A DNA stretch of 64,000 nucleotides from Lactobacillus sp. ESL0791 (GCF_029433255.1 NZ_JAQTHU010000001.1:1-64000), one strand, 5' to 3'. Shown: positions 10,163 to 19,804, counted from the stretch's first letter. The notes: a model not told the origin generated them from the sequence alone. Translations and numbers: made by a program.

Positions 10163-12184
10163 ATGAAAGATTTTTTACGTAAGCTTGAATTACCCGCGTT
10201 TATTAAGGATCCGCGCCTAACTGCTTCCGTAATAATCATTTTGGCCCTGTCCTTATTGGGCAGTATCGTTGGAATGATTATGAATCCGCTGTTTGGCTTG
10301 GCAATGGTGTTGATTTTTATTTTAACCCTTGCCTTTACCGTTTATGGTGCCTATGTTTTGGCTGGCAATGCGAATAATTTTGCCGTTAACCTGTCTTACC
10401 GCATCAAGCGCAGTGAGCAGGAAGCGATGATCAAAATGCCCTTGGGCATTTTGCTTTATGATGCTGACAGGCAGATCCAGTGGGTAAATCCTTATTTGCA
10501 GCTTTATTTGAAAGACGGCGATTTAATTGGACGGACAATTGAGTCGGTTGATCCAGATTTGAACAAGCTGATTGATGAAACGATTAAAGCCAAAACGTCG
10601 GAAAATCATATCGTCAGTTGGGATAACCACCAGTTCGAAATGGTGGTCCAGGATAATTTAGGGGTTATTTATTTACTAGACATTACCCGTTATGCCAAAA
10701 TTGAAGATAAGTATCGGAATGAGCTGCTGGCAATCGGACAGATTTTCATTGACAATTATGACGAGCTGAGTGAGGCAATGCAAGATCAGCAACTGACCAG
10801 CATGAGTTCTTACATACAGAATAAGTTAAGCAATTATGCTCAGAAGTTTAATGCTTACCTTAAAAGAATTGATGAGGACCATTTCTTGTTACTGGTGCAC
10901 ATGCAGGACCTTAAGCAGATGGAAAAAGATAAATTTTCTATTTTGGATCGGATCCGGCAGGAAACCAGCCGCAATAATATGCCTCTGACCCTGTCAATTG
11001 GGATTGCCTTTGGCAGCGATTCGATTACGGAAATTGCCGATCAGGCCCAGTCTAACCTCGATTTGGCTTTGGGCCGTGGCGGCGACCAGGTAGTATTGCG
11101 GCAGCCGGGGCAAGATGCTCGTTTTTATGGCGGTAAATCTAATCCAATGGAAAAACGCACTAGGGTGCGTGCACGGATGGTTTCCCAAGCGATCAGTGAG
11201 CTGTTTAAGGATGCCGACCGGGTTTTTGTTGTTGGCCATGCCAGTCCTGATATGGATTCAGTCGGCAGCGGCATTGGGGTTGTGAAGATTGCCCGTCTGC
11301 ACGGCGTGAAAGCCAACTTTGTTTTGGATGTGACGAAGACTAATTATGATGTTGGTCGGTTAATAGCCAAAATGCAGCAGGAACATGAAGATGAGAATAT
11401 TTTTGTTACTCCGACAGCAGCCCTTGACGAAGTTACTGATAACTCAATGCTGGTCATGGTGGATCACTCAAAGTATTCGATTACCTATTCAAAGGCTTTA
11501 TACGATCGGCTGAAAAACCGAATTATTGTGATTGACCACCACCGCCGCGGTGAAGAATTTCCGGAAAATCCGATGCTGACATATGTTGAACCGTACGCGT
11601 CTTCGGCCTGTGAACTGGTAACCGAGATGGTTGAATATCAGCAGCAGGGAACCGGCAAGCGGGTTTTGACCGATCTTGAGGCGACGGCAATGCTTGCCGG
11701 AATCACGGTTGATTCCAAAGAATTTTCGCTTAGAACAGGAACTAGAACCTTTGATGCGGCTAGTTATTTACGGTCAATTGGTGCCAGTTCACTAGGGGTC
11801 AGTGAACTGCTGAAAGAGGATATCGGCAGCTTCCTGGAACGCACGCATTTGGTGGCAACGCTGAAAATGGTTCGCCCCCAGATGGCTGTTTTATGTGGAC
11901 CCGAAAATAAGATTATCAATCCGATTATTACGGCTCAAGCCGCGGATACGGCTTTGGATTTGGAAAATGTTGAAGCCAGTTTTGCTATTACGCGGCGCAG
12001 CAAGGATAAAATTGGTATTTCTGCTCGGTCCATGGGTGAAATCAATGTCCAGCTGATTATGGAAAAGCTGGGCGGCGGCGGTCACTTATCGAACGCTGCT
12101 ACCCAAATTGCTGGTGTGACTGTTGAAGAGGCGAGAGAGCGCCTTTTGCAGGCAATTGATGATTATGAAAAAGAAGAAGAGTAA
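10163..12184 (+). CDS. gdpP: Cyclic-di-AMP phosphodiesterase GdpP
   Basis: Membrane-bound enzyme that hydrolyses c-di-AMP to pApA and so sets potassium, osmotic and cell-wall stress responses. The 673-residue protein has two N-terminal membrane segments (about 17-67), a PAS-like domain, a degenerate GGDEF domain (GRGGDQ instead of GGDEF), a DHH domain with GHASPDMDSVGSG and IDHHRRGEEF, and a DHHA1 domain with GGGGHLSNAATQ. All metal-binding DHH motifs are present, so the enzyme should be active. A TATAAT sits at 10117-10122 with a weak -35. It is 12 bases before rplI and part of the gdpP-rplI-dnaC operon. Confidence 0.95.
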   Translation: MKDFLRKLELPAFIKDPRLTASVIIILALSLLGSIVGMIMNPLFGLAMVLIFILTLAFTVYGAYVLAGNANNFAVNLSYRIKRSEQEAMIKMPLGILLYDADRQIQWVNPYLQLYLKDGDLIGRTIESVDPDLNKLIDETIKAKTSENHIVSWDNHQFEMVVQDNLGVIYLLDITRYAKIEDKYRNELLAIGQIFIDNYDELSEAMQDQQLTSMSSYIQNKLSNYAQKFNAYLKRIDEDHFLLLVHMQDLKQMEKDKFSILDRIRQETSRNNMPLTLSIGIAFGSDSITEIADQAQSNLDLALGRGGDQVVLRQPGQDARFYGGKSNPMEKRTRVRARMVSQAISELFKDADRVFVVGHASPDMDSVGSGIGVVKIARLHGVKANFVLDVTKTNYDVGRLIAKMQQEHEDENIFVTPTAALDEVTDNSMLVMVDHSKYSITYSKALYDRLKNRIIVIDHHRRGEEFPENPMLTYVEPYASSACELVTEMVEYQQQGTGKRVLTDLEATAMLAGITVDSKEFSLRTGTRTFDAASYLRSIGASSLGVSELLKEDIGSFLERTHLVATLKMVRPQMAVLCGPENKIINPIITAQAADTALDLENVEASFAITRRSKDKIGISARSMGEINVQLIMEKLGGGGHLSNAATQIAGVTVEEARERLLQAIDDYEKEEE

Positions 12185-12196
12185 GGAGAGTTATAC

Positions 12197-12652
12197 ATGA
12201 AAGTTATTTTTACTGCAGATGTTAGAGGCCGCGGCAAGCGTGGTGAAGTTAAAAATGTCCCTGATGGTTACGCCCAAAATTATCTGATTAAGCGGGGACT
12301 AGCTAAGGCGGCAACTAAGGCTAATATGCACACCTTGGAGCGTGTTGCTGCCAACGAACAGGCTGCTTATGAGACTGAAAAGGCTGAGGCCGAAAAGGTT
12401 AAGGCCGAACTGGAAAAAGACGGGACCGTTGTTAATTTTAAGTCAAAGGCAGGAACCGATGCGCGCCTGTTTGGTTCAATTTCTAGTAAAAAAGTTGTTG
12501 ATGGCCTAGAACAGCAGTATGGAATTAAAGTCGACAAGCGCAAATTAAACCTGCCAGAGCCGATAAAATCTTTGGGCTATGTCAATGTCCCGGTTAAATT
12601 ATTTAAGGGTGTAGAGGCTACGATTCGCGTTCACATTACGGAACAAGATTAG
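12197..12652 (+). CDS. rplI: 50S ribosomal protein L9
   Basis: L9 binds 23S rRNA near the L1 stalk and helps keep the reading frame. The 151-residue protein begins [19 protein letters not shown] and has the family signature [16 protein letters not shown], then the long central helix ([15 protein letters not shown]) and the C-terminal lobe ([15 protein letters not shown]-type end EATIRVHI). AAGGAG precedes the ATG, 12 bases after gdpP. Confidence 0.97.
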   Translation: MKVIFTADVRGRGKRGEVKNVPDGYAQNYLIKRGLAKAATKANMHTLERVAANEQAAYETEKAEAEKVKAELEKDGTVVNFKSKAGTDARLFGSISSKKVVDGLEQQYGIKVDKRKLNLPEPIKSLGYVNVPVKLFKGVEATIRVHITEQD

Positions 12653-12684
12653 TAACAGTTTTTTGGTAAAAGTGGTTGTAATTG

Positions 12685-14067
12685 ATGGATAATATTGTTT
12701 CGCAGCAGATACCGCATGATGATGAGGCCGAAAAGGCCGTCTTAGGGGCTATTTTTATTGATCCTGAAGCGATTGCTGACGCTAGCGGTATAGTTCAGCC
12801 CGAAGATTTTTATAAACGTGCCAACCAGCTTGTGTTTCAGGCCATGCTCAATTTAGCTGATCGCGAAGACGCAATTGATCCGTTAACCCTGCAGGATGAG
12901 CTGACTAAAAAGGACCAGCTGGAAGATATTGGCGGGATTGCTTACGTGTCGGAGCTGGCAATGGCAACGCCGACCGCTGCGCATGTTACGTATTATGCTA
13001 AAATCGTGCACCGTAAAGCTTTGCTACGGCGGCTGATTTCTGCTAGTCAAAAAATCATTACTAACGCCGTTCAGGATTCTGATGATGTGACGGACATTCT
13101 TGATGATGCCGAAAGCGAGATCATGAATGTTTCGTCTGAAAATAATACCGGCAGTTTTAGGACAATTAAGGAAATTATTAATTCGGCGCTGGAAGAAATC
13201 AATAATATTCCTGAGGGCGGCAACATGGTTACCGGCTTGCCCACCGGTTTTTATGAACTTGACAAGATGACGACCGGTTTTCATAACGATGAGCTGATTA
13301 TTGTGGCTGCTCGGCCCGGTGTGGGTAAAACCTCTTTTGCATTAAATATCGCCCAACATGTTGGCCTGGATAAGGATAAAAAAACCGTGGCGCTTTTTTC
13401 TTTGGAAATGAGCGGTGAGCAGCTGGTGCAAAGAATGCTGGCTTCCGAAGGCTTGATTGATTCCCAGCACCTCCGGACTGGCAGTCTGGACGAGGAAGAA
13501 TGGCAGAAACTGATTGTGGCCTCCGATGCGCTGGCCAAGGCAAATATCTATATTGATGATACGCCAGGTATCAAGATGAGCGAGATTAGGGCTAAGGCCC
13601 GGCGACTGGCAAAGGAGCAGGGGAACCTGGGACTGATTATCATTGACTATCTGCAGTTAATTGAGGGACCGCGTAGTGAATCCCGCCAGCAAGAAGTTTC
13701 CGCAATTTCCCGGCAGTTAAAAAAGCTGGCTAAAGAATTGCATGTACCCGTTATTGCCCTGTCGCAGTTGTCACGTTCGGTTGAGCAGCGCCAAGATAAA
13801 AGGCCGATTTTGTCAGATATCCGTGAATCCGGTTCAATTGAGCAGGATGCTGATATCGTTTCCTTTTTGTACCGGGATGATTATTACCGTGATGAAGGTG
13901 ACGAAGAAGAGGGCAGCAGTGAGGTGGCGTCAGAAGATGATAACGGCGAAGTTGAGGTCATCATTGAAAAGAACAGGTCGGGAAGCCGGGGCACGGTCAA
14001 GCTGATGTTTTCTAAACCTTATAATCGCTTTTCAAATCTTGACTACCATCATGATCCAGGTGAATAA
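12685..14067 (+). CDS. dnaC: Replicative DNA helicase (DnaB family, Firmicutes name DnaC)
   Basis: Hexameric helicase that unwinds the fork. The 460-residue protein has the N-terminal DnaG-contact domain (PHDDEAEKAVLGAIFID) and the RecA-like C-terminal domain with Walker A RPGVGKTS near residue 210, Walker B LIIIDYLQLI and the arginine-finger region EKNRSGSRG. An acidic insert (DEGDEEEGSSEVASEDD) near the C-terminus is typical of lactobacilli. The frame also has a TTG one codon upstream (12682); ATG is preferred. The ribosome-binding site is weak. Third gene of the gdpP operon. Confidence 0.96.
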   Translation: MDNIVSQQIPHDDEAEKAVLGAIFIDPEAIADASGIVQPEDFYKRANQLVFQAMLNLADREDAIDPLTLQDELTKKDQLEDIGGIAYVSELAMATPTAAHVTYYAKIVHRKALLRRLISASQKIITNAVQDSDDVTDILDDAESEIMNVSSENNTGSFRTIKEIINSALEEINNIPEGGNMVTGLPTGFYELDKMTTGFHNDELIIVAARPGVGKTSFALNIAQHVGLDKDKKTVALFSLEMSGEQLVQRMLASEGLIDSQHLRTGSLDEEEWQKLIVASDALAKANIYIDDTPGIKMSEIRAKARRLAKEQGNLGLIIIDYLQLIEGPRSESRQQEVSAISRQLKKLAKELHVPVIALSQLSRSVEQRQDKRPILSDIRESGSIEQDADIVSFLYRDDYYRDEGDEEEGSSEVASEDDNGEVEVIIEKNRSGSRGTVKLMFSKPYNRFSNLDYHHDPGE

Positions 14068-14085
14068 AAAAATTCAACTTTGATA

Positions 14086-14126
14086 TAAATAACGATGAAA
14101 AGATCTTTTTTATCGTTATTTTATTT
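14086..14126 (+). terminator. Rho-independent terminator after dnaC
   Basis: AAATAACGATGAAAAGA pairs with TCTTTTTTATCGTTATTT with one small mismatch, followed by T-rich sequence. This ends the origin block. Confidence 0.8.
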
Positions 14127-14225
14127 TTCACTATTTTTTTGTTTGCTCCTGATTCTTTTTTAGTGACTTATTCAAAATTTTTATATAAAATAATAAGAAA
14201 TTAATTATATTAGAAGAAGGGAAGA

Positions 14226-14399
14226 ATGCAAATGTCAGAAAAGATGAAAAATCTAAAAGACAAGGTAGTCGGCAAGGTTAAAGATGCTGAAGGCAAAGTA
14301 ACCGGCGATAAGATGCGTGAAGTTGAAGGTAAGGCCCAAAAGGCAGCCGGTGATGTTAAAGATAAATTTAACAAAGTTAAAGATAATTTAAAGAAATAA
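14226..14399 (+). CDS. CsbD-like small stress protein
   Basis: A 57-residue (or 55, from the second in-frame ATG at 14232) highly charged protein with [19 protein letters not shown], then [19 protein letters not shown]. The repeated KxxGxxKxxEGK pattern is the CsbD family hallmark. CsbD is a SigB-dependent general stress protein in Bacillus; its function is unknown. The ribosome-binding site GAAGGGAAG is 5-10 bases upstream. It is monocistronic, closed by a strong terminator. Confidence 0.85.
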   Translation: MQMSEKMKNLKDKVVGKVKDAEGKVTGDKMREVEGKAQKAAGDVKDKFNKVKDNLKK

Positions 14400-14412
14400 G
14401 TTCTTTTGACTG

Positions 14413-14453
14413 AAAAAGCATTTTACGGGATAAAACCTGTAAAATGCTTTTTG
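14413..14453 (+). terminator. Terminator after the csbD-like gene
   Basis: AAAAAGCATTTTACGGG pairs with CCTGTAAAATGCTTTTT, one G-U pair. The T-tract follows directly. The convergent gene at 14468 may use it in reverse. Confidence 0.85.
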
Positions 14454-14467
14454 TTACACATGAAACA
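14452..14467. other. Candidate parS (ParB-binding) site 1
   Basis: TGTTACACATGAAACA differs from the Bacillus parS consensus TGTTNCACGTGAAACA at one base. It lies between the convergent csbD-like and lipase-like genes and is not needed for the terminator stem. Confidence 0.6.
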
Positions 14468-15691
14468 TTAATCGCTGCTTTTATTCTTATTTTTATACAA
14501 GTTGTCCCAAACTTCTTGTGGCAGTTTCAAATTAGGGGTGTCAGAATCATAAAATTCGAAAAAGATCGGCGCCTTACTTGAATCGTTACTCTTGGGATAG
14601 AGATCATAATCATTATCCCTGAAAAATAAGTTGGTATTGTTTTTAAAAGATTTCCAGACATCACTAAAAATATTGGCGAGTAGTTTACGCTGTTCGGAAT
14701 CAAGCGAAAGAAAAATACGACCGAGCCGATAAGTTCCCAGCAGCTTGTTGGCAATAATTTGGTTGATGTCATCAATGTTGAAGTTTTCAAAGGCTTCAAA
14801 GAGGGCCGAGAATGTTTCTTCACGCTTATCCTTAGGAATCGAATTGTTGAAGTGAATCAGAGCGTGCCGGATGATCCTGGCACTTGATGACAAACCCGGA
14901 GCCAATGTGAAGCTATCCCGGCCAACGGACCAACGGCGGGGATCATGCTGATTGCGCATTGCAACATCACTTTTGACGACCAAGGTACGCTCTGGGTGGT
15001 CAAGCATTGCTCCAAAAATCGAACTTTCGGGAATATAAGTTTTCATCTTTGGCAGCACACGCATGAAATTAGGATTGGTGTAAACCTGATGATAGAATCC
15101 TAGCCCATCGAAACTAAGCGCCTGAATAACACGGTCTTGAACTTCGGCTTCCGCTGTCCCCAAGGCGTACTGAGCAAAGTTGCCGCCCTTAGAATGCCCA
15201 ACCAAGTAAAAATGGTCATTAGGGAATTGTTTAACTATCTGATTAAGGTATTCCGTTGCTACCGTTTGTCCATAAATTTCGGGCATGTAATTCATTCGCA
15301 TGTCCTCATTCCAGCCGATCATGGTGCTGTCAGTACCGCGGTAGGCAATAACAATCGTGTCTGCATTGATTCTGAAAGCGGCGGCTGTAAATTGCAGAGG
15401 ATGCGGTTCTTTTTCGCTGCGGTCAATCCAATCAAGGATTTTGATGTTTGCTAACCTGGGACTTTTGGGTAAAAGTAAAATTTCGGCACCAGTCTCGTCA
15501 TGCATTTGCGGCTGAAAAGAAGGCAAATCGTGTAGTTTTTCGGCGACGGATCCCAATGTATGGTTGATTGCGGATTTGTCGGCGGGGAGATAAACCAGTG
15601 AAGAAAGAAGCGAAGCATCAACGCTGTTAAACGGATTTACTTCAAAACTCAGGTCACCACGCCAACGTAAATAATCAAGTGTAGTAGACAT
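14468..15691 (-). CDS. DUF2974/Mbeg1-type alpha/beta-hydrolase (lipase class 3 fold)
   Basis: A 407-residue cytosolic protein with a lipase-type nucleophile elbow GHSKGGN near residue 165 and a preceding YRGTDST oxyanion-type loop, as in DUF2974 (Mbeg1-like) proteins related to class 3 lipases. No signal peptide is seen. The frame opens 6 codons earlier at a TTG, but the ATG at 15691 has a good ribosome-binding site GGAAAGG on the minus strand and is chosen. The substrate is unknown; members are predicted lipases or esterases. It converges with the csbD-like gene. Confidence 0.8.
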   Translation of the reverse strand: MSTTLDYLRWRGDLSFEVNPFNSVDASLLSSLVYLPADKSAINHTLGSVAEKLHDLPSFQPQMHDETGAEILLLPKSPRLANIKILDWIDRSEKEPHPLQFTAAAFRINADTIVIAYRGTDSTMIGWNEDMRMNYMPEIYGQTVATEYLNQIVKQFPNDHFYLVGHSKGGNFAQYALGTAEAEVQDRVIQALSFDGLGFYHQVYTNPNFMRVLPKMKTYIPESSIFGAMLDHPERTLVVKSDVAMRNQHDPRRWSVGRDSFTLAPGLSSSARIIRHALIHFNNSIPKDKREETFSALFEAFENFNIDDINQIIANKLLGTYRLGRIFLSLDSEQRKLLANIFSDVWKSFKNNTNLFFRDNDYDLYPKSNDSSKAPIFFEFYDSDTPNLKLPQEVWDNLYKNKNKSSD

Positions 15692-15763
15692 TTTTATCTT
15701 CCTTTCCAAAACGTATTGATATTATTGTAGTAAACTTATTCTGACGATAGCAAACGAAAGGCA

Positions 15764-15803
15764 TAAAAAAACAATAGAATTAAGTCGAACTCTATTGTTT
15801 TTT
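15764..15803 (-). terminator. Terminator downstream of the mgtC-like gene
   Basis: AAAAAAACAATAGA and TCTATTGTTTTTT form a perfect stem with T-tracts on both strands. It serves the minus-strand gene at 15805. Confidence 0.85.
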
Positions 15804-15804
15804 A

Positions 15805-16506
15805 CTATTTGCCGCCACGTGAATAGCGGATGCGTTTAATATCTGGATATTTTCTCAGCGCCATGATAATGTCGTTTTCATCAATGTTGTTGTTGATGAC
15901 ACCGTCAACGAAAAAGATGATTTTATCATCGCTGACATATAAAATCTTGGTCGAAACATTTTCAACATGGCTTGCTTCTAGTTCGCGTTCAATTGTGTTC
16001 AAAATGTTATGCTCGTTTACCGCCTCTATCTCAATATTAAAGCGAACATGCATGATGATTTTATTGATTAAAAAGTCATCATGAAAGAGTGTTTGAACCA
16101 CAAACAAGAATACCGTTGACAAAATACCGATAATATACATCCCTGCACCGATTGCCATGCCGATCGCCGCGGTTGCCCAGACACCAGCGGCTGTGGTTAA
16201 GCCGGATATTTGTTCTTGGCGGACCAAAATTGTCCCCGCACCGATAAAAGAAATACCCGTTACAATTTGGGCAGCGATCCGCGATGGATCCAAAGCAATG
16301 CCGTGCATGTTTAATAAATCAGTAAAGCCGTATTTGGAAACAATCATGAAAAGTGCAGAGGCAATCGCCACAACAATATGTGTTCTGACACCCGCGCTTT
16401 TTCGCTGAATTGCCCGTTCGTAGCCGATCGTTGCCCCGCAAAAAGCGGCTACGATAATTCTTAACAGCCAATCCAACTGCATTGGGATTGGCGTTAAATT
16501 AGTCAT
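15805..16506 (-). CDS. MgtC/SapB family membrane protein
   Basis: A 233-residue protein with about five N-terminal membrane segments (residues 10-140) carrying the MgtC/SapB signature GATIGYERAIQRKSAGVRTHI and SFIGAGTILVRQ, then a soluble ACT-like C-terminal domain. MgtC proteins inhibit the F-type ATPase and support growth at low magnesium in pathogens. In lactobacilli the role is not known. GGGGTGA precedes the ATG. It is monocistronic on the minus strand. Confidence 0.88.
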   Translation of the reverse strand: MTNLTPIPMQLDWLLRIIVAAFCGATIGYERAIQRKSAGVRTHIVVAIASALFMIVSKYGFTDLLNMHGIALDPSRIAAQIVTGISFIGAGTILVRQEQISGLTTAAGVWATAAIGMAIGAGMYIIGILSTVFLFVVQTLFHDDFLINKIIMHVRFNIEIEAVNEHNILNTIERELEASHVENVSTKILYVSDDKIIFFVDGVINNNIDENDIIMALRKYPDIKRIRYSRGGK

Positions 16507-16657
16507 TAGATCACCCCATTCAAAAATTTTTATTAACGTAGTCTATTTTAGTATATTTGCGATTAACTTTCAGCATAATAAAAATAAAAAATTAAAAAAG
16601 CACTTGCATGGTGGGCTATAATATGGTTTAATTAATATCGTTGTCGAGTATGACAAT

Positions 16658-16730
16658 GCTGACTTAGCTCAGTTGGCAGAGCACGTCATTAGTAATGATG
16701 AGGTCGGAGGTTCGAATCCTCTAGTCAGCA
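16658..16730 (+). tRNA. tRNA-Thr (anticodon AGT)
   Basis: A complete cloverleaf of 73 bases without encoded CCA. Acceptor GCTGACT pairs with AGTCAGC, the D stem is GCTC/GAGC, the anticodon stem is CGTCA/TGATG with loop TTAGTAA, and the T arm is GGAGG-TTCGAAT-CCTCT. Positions 34-36 (16691-16693) read AGT, threonine. A34 implies inosine if a TadA-type enzyme acts on it. A TATAAT lies at 16617-16622 without a clear -35. The terminator at 16752 closes the unit. Mobile DNA starts about 230 bases downstream. Confidence 0.95.
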
Positions 16731-16751
16731 TAGAGTTAGTAGACTCAAATA

Positions 16752-16790
16752 AAGCAATCTTAACTAATTGAATAGTTGAGGTTGTTTTTT
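16752..16790 (+). terminator. Terminator after tRNA-Thr
   Basis: AAGCAATCTTAACT and AGTTGAGGTTGTTT form a 14-pair stem with three G-U pairs and an 8-base loop, then a T-tract. The rest of the gap to 16961 holds only another small GC hairpin (16882-16898) with T residues and no convincing gene. Confidence 0.75.
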
Positions 16791-16961
16791 GTTAGTAAAA
16801 GTTATTTTGACACAAAAAATGGTACATAATTTTGAACTATGTGTCAGAAAAATATTTTGGAGTAGAATGAAAGTTGATATGGCGGGTTTTATGCCTGCTT
16901 TTTTATGTGTCAGGATAATTCCATTCTTAATAGGACAAGTTTTAAGCTCAAATAATATAAT

Positions 16962-17903
16962 AGACTTCTTCGATAATTAGTAAATTTATCCTAGCTAATC
17001 TATCTTATTTTGCGATAAAATACTTTCATGGAGTGTGAAGCCTAATGTTATCCTATCAAGAAGACTTTAAAAATTTATCCGCTAAGGATTTTAAACAGTT
17101 AGTTGGTGTCAAACCTGCTACTTTTTCCGTTATGTGTGACCTGGTTAAGGCAGATTATGACCGCAGTCATGCGCATTATGGCCGTAAAAGCAAGGTTTCA
17201 ATTGAAGATAAAGTCTTAATCATGCTTAAATACTATCGTGAATATATCACAATGAAGTCTTTAGCTGTCAACTTTCACTTAGCAGAATCAACTGTTCATG
17301 ACATTATTACTCATACTGAAGAAGTTTTAATTAAAAGCGGCAAGTTCAACTTACCTGGTCGTAAACAACTGGTTGGCAGCGATATGGAGATTGATTATCT
17401 AATCGTTGATGGGACCGACTCCCCAATTCAAAGGCCTAAAAAAAGCAAAAAGAATACTACACCGGTAAACATAAAAAGCATGCACTCAAAACGCAAATAG
17501 TAATTGCTGCCAAGACAATGCAAATTATTGCTATTGCTTTTGCCAAAGGAGCAGTTCATGATTTTAAGTTATATCAAACTTCATTAGGTAAGAGAGTAAC
17601 AGGCAACCACTGTATAATTGCTGACAGTGGATATCAAGGAATTAAGAAATTACACTTTAACAGCACAACCCCGATTAAGAAATCAAAGAAACGGCCATTA
17701 TCCAAGACAGATAAAGAGTTCAACCATGAATTATCAAAAGTCAGGATTAAAGTAGAACAAATTAATGCTAAGTTCAAGACGTTTAAAATAATGGCAGAAA
17801 AATATCGCAATCGGCGAAGAAGGTTTAAATTAAGAGCAAGCTTAATTTGTGGGCTTTGTAATTATGAATTACCAAAACTTTAAAACAATTTCCGAAGAAG
17901 TTT
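16962..17903 (+). mobile_element. IS5-family element, copy 1 (942 bp)
   Basis: The ends are AGACTTCTTCGATAAT (left) and the inverted ATTTCCGAAGAAGTTT (right, slightly degenerate compared with copy 2). Both flanks carry AAT (16959-16961 and 17904-17906), read as a 3-bp target duplication. Length equals copy 2 at 27815. It carries one transposase in two frames. Confidence 0.85.
17045..17883 (+). CDS. IS5-family transposase, split in two frames (copy 1)
   Basis: Frame 1 (17045-17500) has the N-terminal helix-turn-helix domain and the start of the DDE catalytic domain (YLIVDGTDSPIQRP). The second frame (to 17883) carries the rest, with VIAAKTMQIIAIAFAKG, the second catalytic Asp region IADSGYQG and the C-terminal helix region. 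The switch occurs at the A7 run 17438-17444: one extra A, or a -1 slip, would give RPKKKQKEYYTGK, the sequence expected for this family. The in-frame stop is at 17498-17500. It is either programmed or transcriptional slippage, or a shared deletion; see findings. Confidence 0.85.
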
Positions 17904-17927
17904 AATGATTCATTGCAGAATACACAG

Positions 17928-19655
17928 CTATTCGTAGCTTTTTATTAAATTAAGAGCAATAAAAAGTGTCTGGGAAAAAACTAGCTTCTTGGACAAAAAA
18001 ATATAGATTAAGAATTTCTTTTGGGAAAAACTTGATCTGTTTTTTTGCTGTTTTTGCTTTAAAAAGAGTCCTTTCACACCTCTTCTATTCCAATATTTGC
18101 TTAGATTCATCATCAATAACATCAAGCCAATATCGGTTTCTACTTTTTTCTTTCCGCGTAGATGTGTTCTGCGCATGCCAAATACACTCTTCATATGCCC
18201 AAAGACTGGCTCTACATCTGTCTTTCTACAACCATAGATGCGTCTGCCTGCTTCACTTTGAAGAGTAGCTCTTGCTTTTGCCTTAAAATACTGCCAGCTG
18301 GGATTGTATTGAACCTGTCTTTGACGCCCACTCTTAGTCTTAGCTAGTTTGATTAGTTCATCTGTTAATTGAAACTCATCTGCTTCATATATTTTAAGAT
18401 CAGATACTAACCCCATACTCTTATTCTTACGTTTGCCATATCTCTTAAAGTTAAATCGTACACCTTGCCAGTCAATGTAATAATCATCTTTTTCATTATA
18501 GGTCCAATTAGGCAGCTTAGTGGGATCTTTGCGATACTTTCTAGTTTGTTCCTTGTCGTAAAGACCGTAAGGGATATAATACTGCTTGTTCTCATACTTA
18601 TTTTCAAGCATAGAATAATTGTACTCGCTGCCATAACCAGCATCGGCGACAATATTTTTGAATTTGTCTAAAACAGTCATCTGATCCAAGAAGGGTTCTA
18701 AAGTCTTAAAGTCTGTTGGGTTAGGATAAAGTGCAAAATGTACTACGTACTGATCTGTGGTTGCGACTTGAAGATTATATCCAGGCTTGAGTTGGCCATT
18801 CCTCATATGATCTTCTTTCATATGCATAAAAGTCGCATCATGGTCAGTTTTGGAATAACTGTTACGCTCACCAAATATTTCTTCTGCCTGTTCATACTTT
18901 TCTGCTCTGGGAATAAAGTCCTTACGCAATTTATGCAGTATTTTTTTAAGACCACGCCTTTTACGTTTCTTAGTTGAACCTCTAGGTATTACTTTAGGTT
19001 CGGTCGCGATTTCCTGCTCTAACTGCTTGATTTCAGCTTCTGTTTGTTCAGCGATCATCGTCAGGCCTTGACTGGTTTGCGCCTCTTCTTCAGTAATCGC
19101 TTGGATTACTTTCTTTTGGATCAGTTCATCATAAAGCTCAGCTGCATTAACCTTTAGTTTAGCATGAAACTTTTCAACTGCTCTTTTCCAAACGAAGGTA
19201 TACTTGTTGGCATCAGCTTCAATTTTGGTTCTATCAATAAAGATGGCATCTTCTCTAATCAGCCTTTCTTCTTGCAAGAGGTTAGTAAAATGGACAAAAG
19301 ACTGCTTGATCAGCTGATTAGCATGTTCGCCAGATCTAAAGTTATTAATCGTATGATATGAAATATGTCTACCACCAGCAATAACCATCATCGGCAGATT
19401 TTCTTCCAGCATTCTTTCAATCTTTCTACCGGAGAAAACACGTCTAGAATAGGTAAAGAGTAGAATTTTAAGCATCATTGCTGGATGATAAGCCGGTCTA
19501 CCAGTATTAGTTTTGTCAGGTTTATCTTCTAGCATAACGTCATCAGGAATAGAATTCACAAAGTTACTGATAAAATAAGCAAGATGATTTTTAGGAATAG
19601 AAAAGTCTAAGTTGAGTGTCAAAGAAGTTTGACCTGTGATATAATTTTGATACAT
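17928..19655 (-). CDS. IS1182-family transposase
   Basis: A 575-residue DDE transposase. The N-terminus MYQNYITGQTSLTLNLDF and the segment NTGRPAYHPAMMLKILLFTY are family hallmarks. The DDE core follows: FIDRTKIEADANKYTFVW, VADAGYGSEYNY and the C-terminal VEPVFGHMKSVFGMRR. All catalytic motifs look intact, so the element may be active. The frame runs through the left inverted repeat and stops at 17928, outside the element, so about the last 11 residues (after SQTL) are encoded by flanking DNA. The ATG is 138 bases inside the right end. Confidence 0.93.
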   Translation of the reverse strand: MYQNYITGQTSLTLNLDFSIPKNHLAYFISNFVNSIPDDVMLEDKPDKTNTGRPAYHPAMMLKILLFTYSRRVFSGRKIERMLEENLPMMVIAGGRHISYHTINNFRSGEHANQLIKQSFVHFTNLLQEERLIREDAIFIDRTKIEADANKYTFVWKRAVEKFHAKLKVNAAELYDELIQKKVIQAITEEEAQTSQGLTMIAEQTEAEIKQLEQEIATEPKVIPRGSTKKRKRRGLKKILHKLRKDFIPRAEKYEQAEEIFGERNSYSKTDHDATFMHMKEDHMRNGQLKPGYNLQVATTDQYVVHFALYPNPTDFKTLEPFLDQMTVLDKFKNIVADAGYGSEYNYSMLENKYENKQYYIPYGLYDKEQTRKYRKDPTKLPNWTYNEKDDYYIDWQGVRFNFKRYGKRKNKSMGLVSDLKIYEADEFQLTDELIKLAKTKSGRQRQVQYNPSWQYFKAKARATLQSEAGRRIYGCRKTDVEPVFGHMKSVFGMRRTHLRGKKKVETDIGLMLLMMNLSKYWNRRGVKGLFLKQKQQKNRSSFSQKKFLIYIFLSKKLVFSQTLFIALNLIKSYE

Positions 19656-19793
19656 GAAAAGCCCACCTTTTTTATTTTTTGTGATGATTTAATAGTAACA
19701 AGGCTTGGCTAGAATGTATATAAAAAATTCGCTAGAACTTGAAGGTTCTAACGAATTTTTTGCTTTTTAGCGTCTAGCTTTTTCCCAGACACT
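17965..19793 (-). mobile_element. IS1182-family insertion sequence, complete
   Basis: The terminal inverted repeats start AGTGTCTGGGAAAAA at 17965 and end with the complement at 19793, and match over about 20 bases (one A/G difference). Just inside the right end is a hairpin with AAAAAATTCG and CGAATTTTTT arms. No clear target duplication is seen. The same terminal motif caps two MITE copies at 25038 and 61931. Confidence 0.85.
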
Positions 19794-19804
19794 TTGTTTG
19801 CCTA

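Noticed and set aside
16789-16980. 63-residue frame after tRNA-Thr
   Set aside because: No ribosome-binding site, no family features, it starts inside the tRNA terminator and runs into IS5 copy 1.
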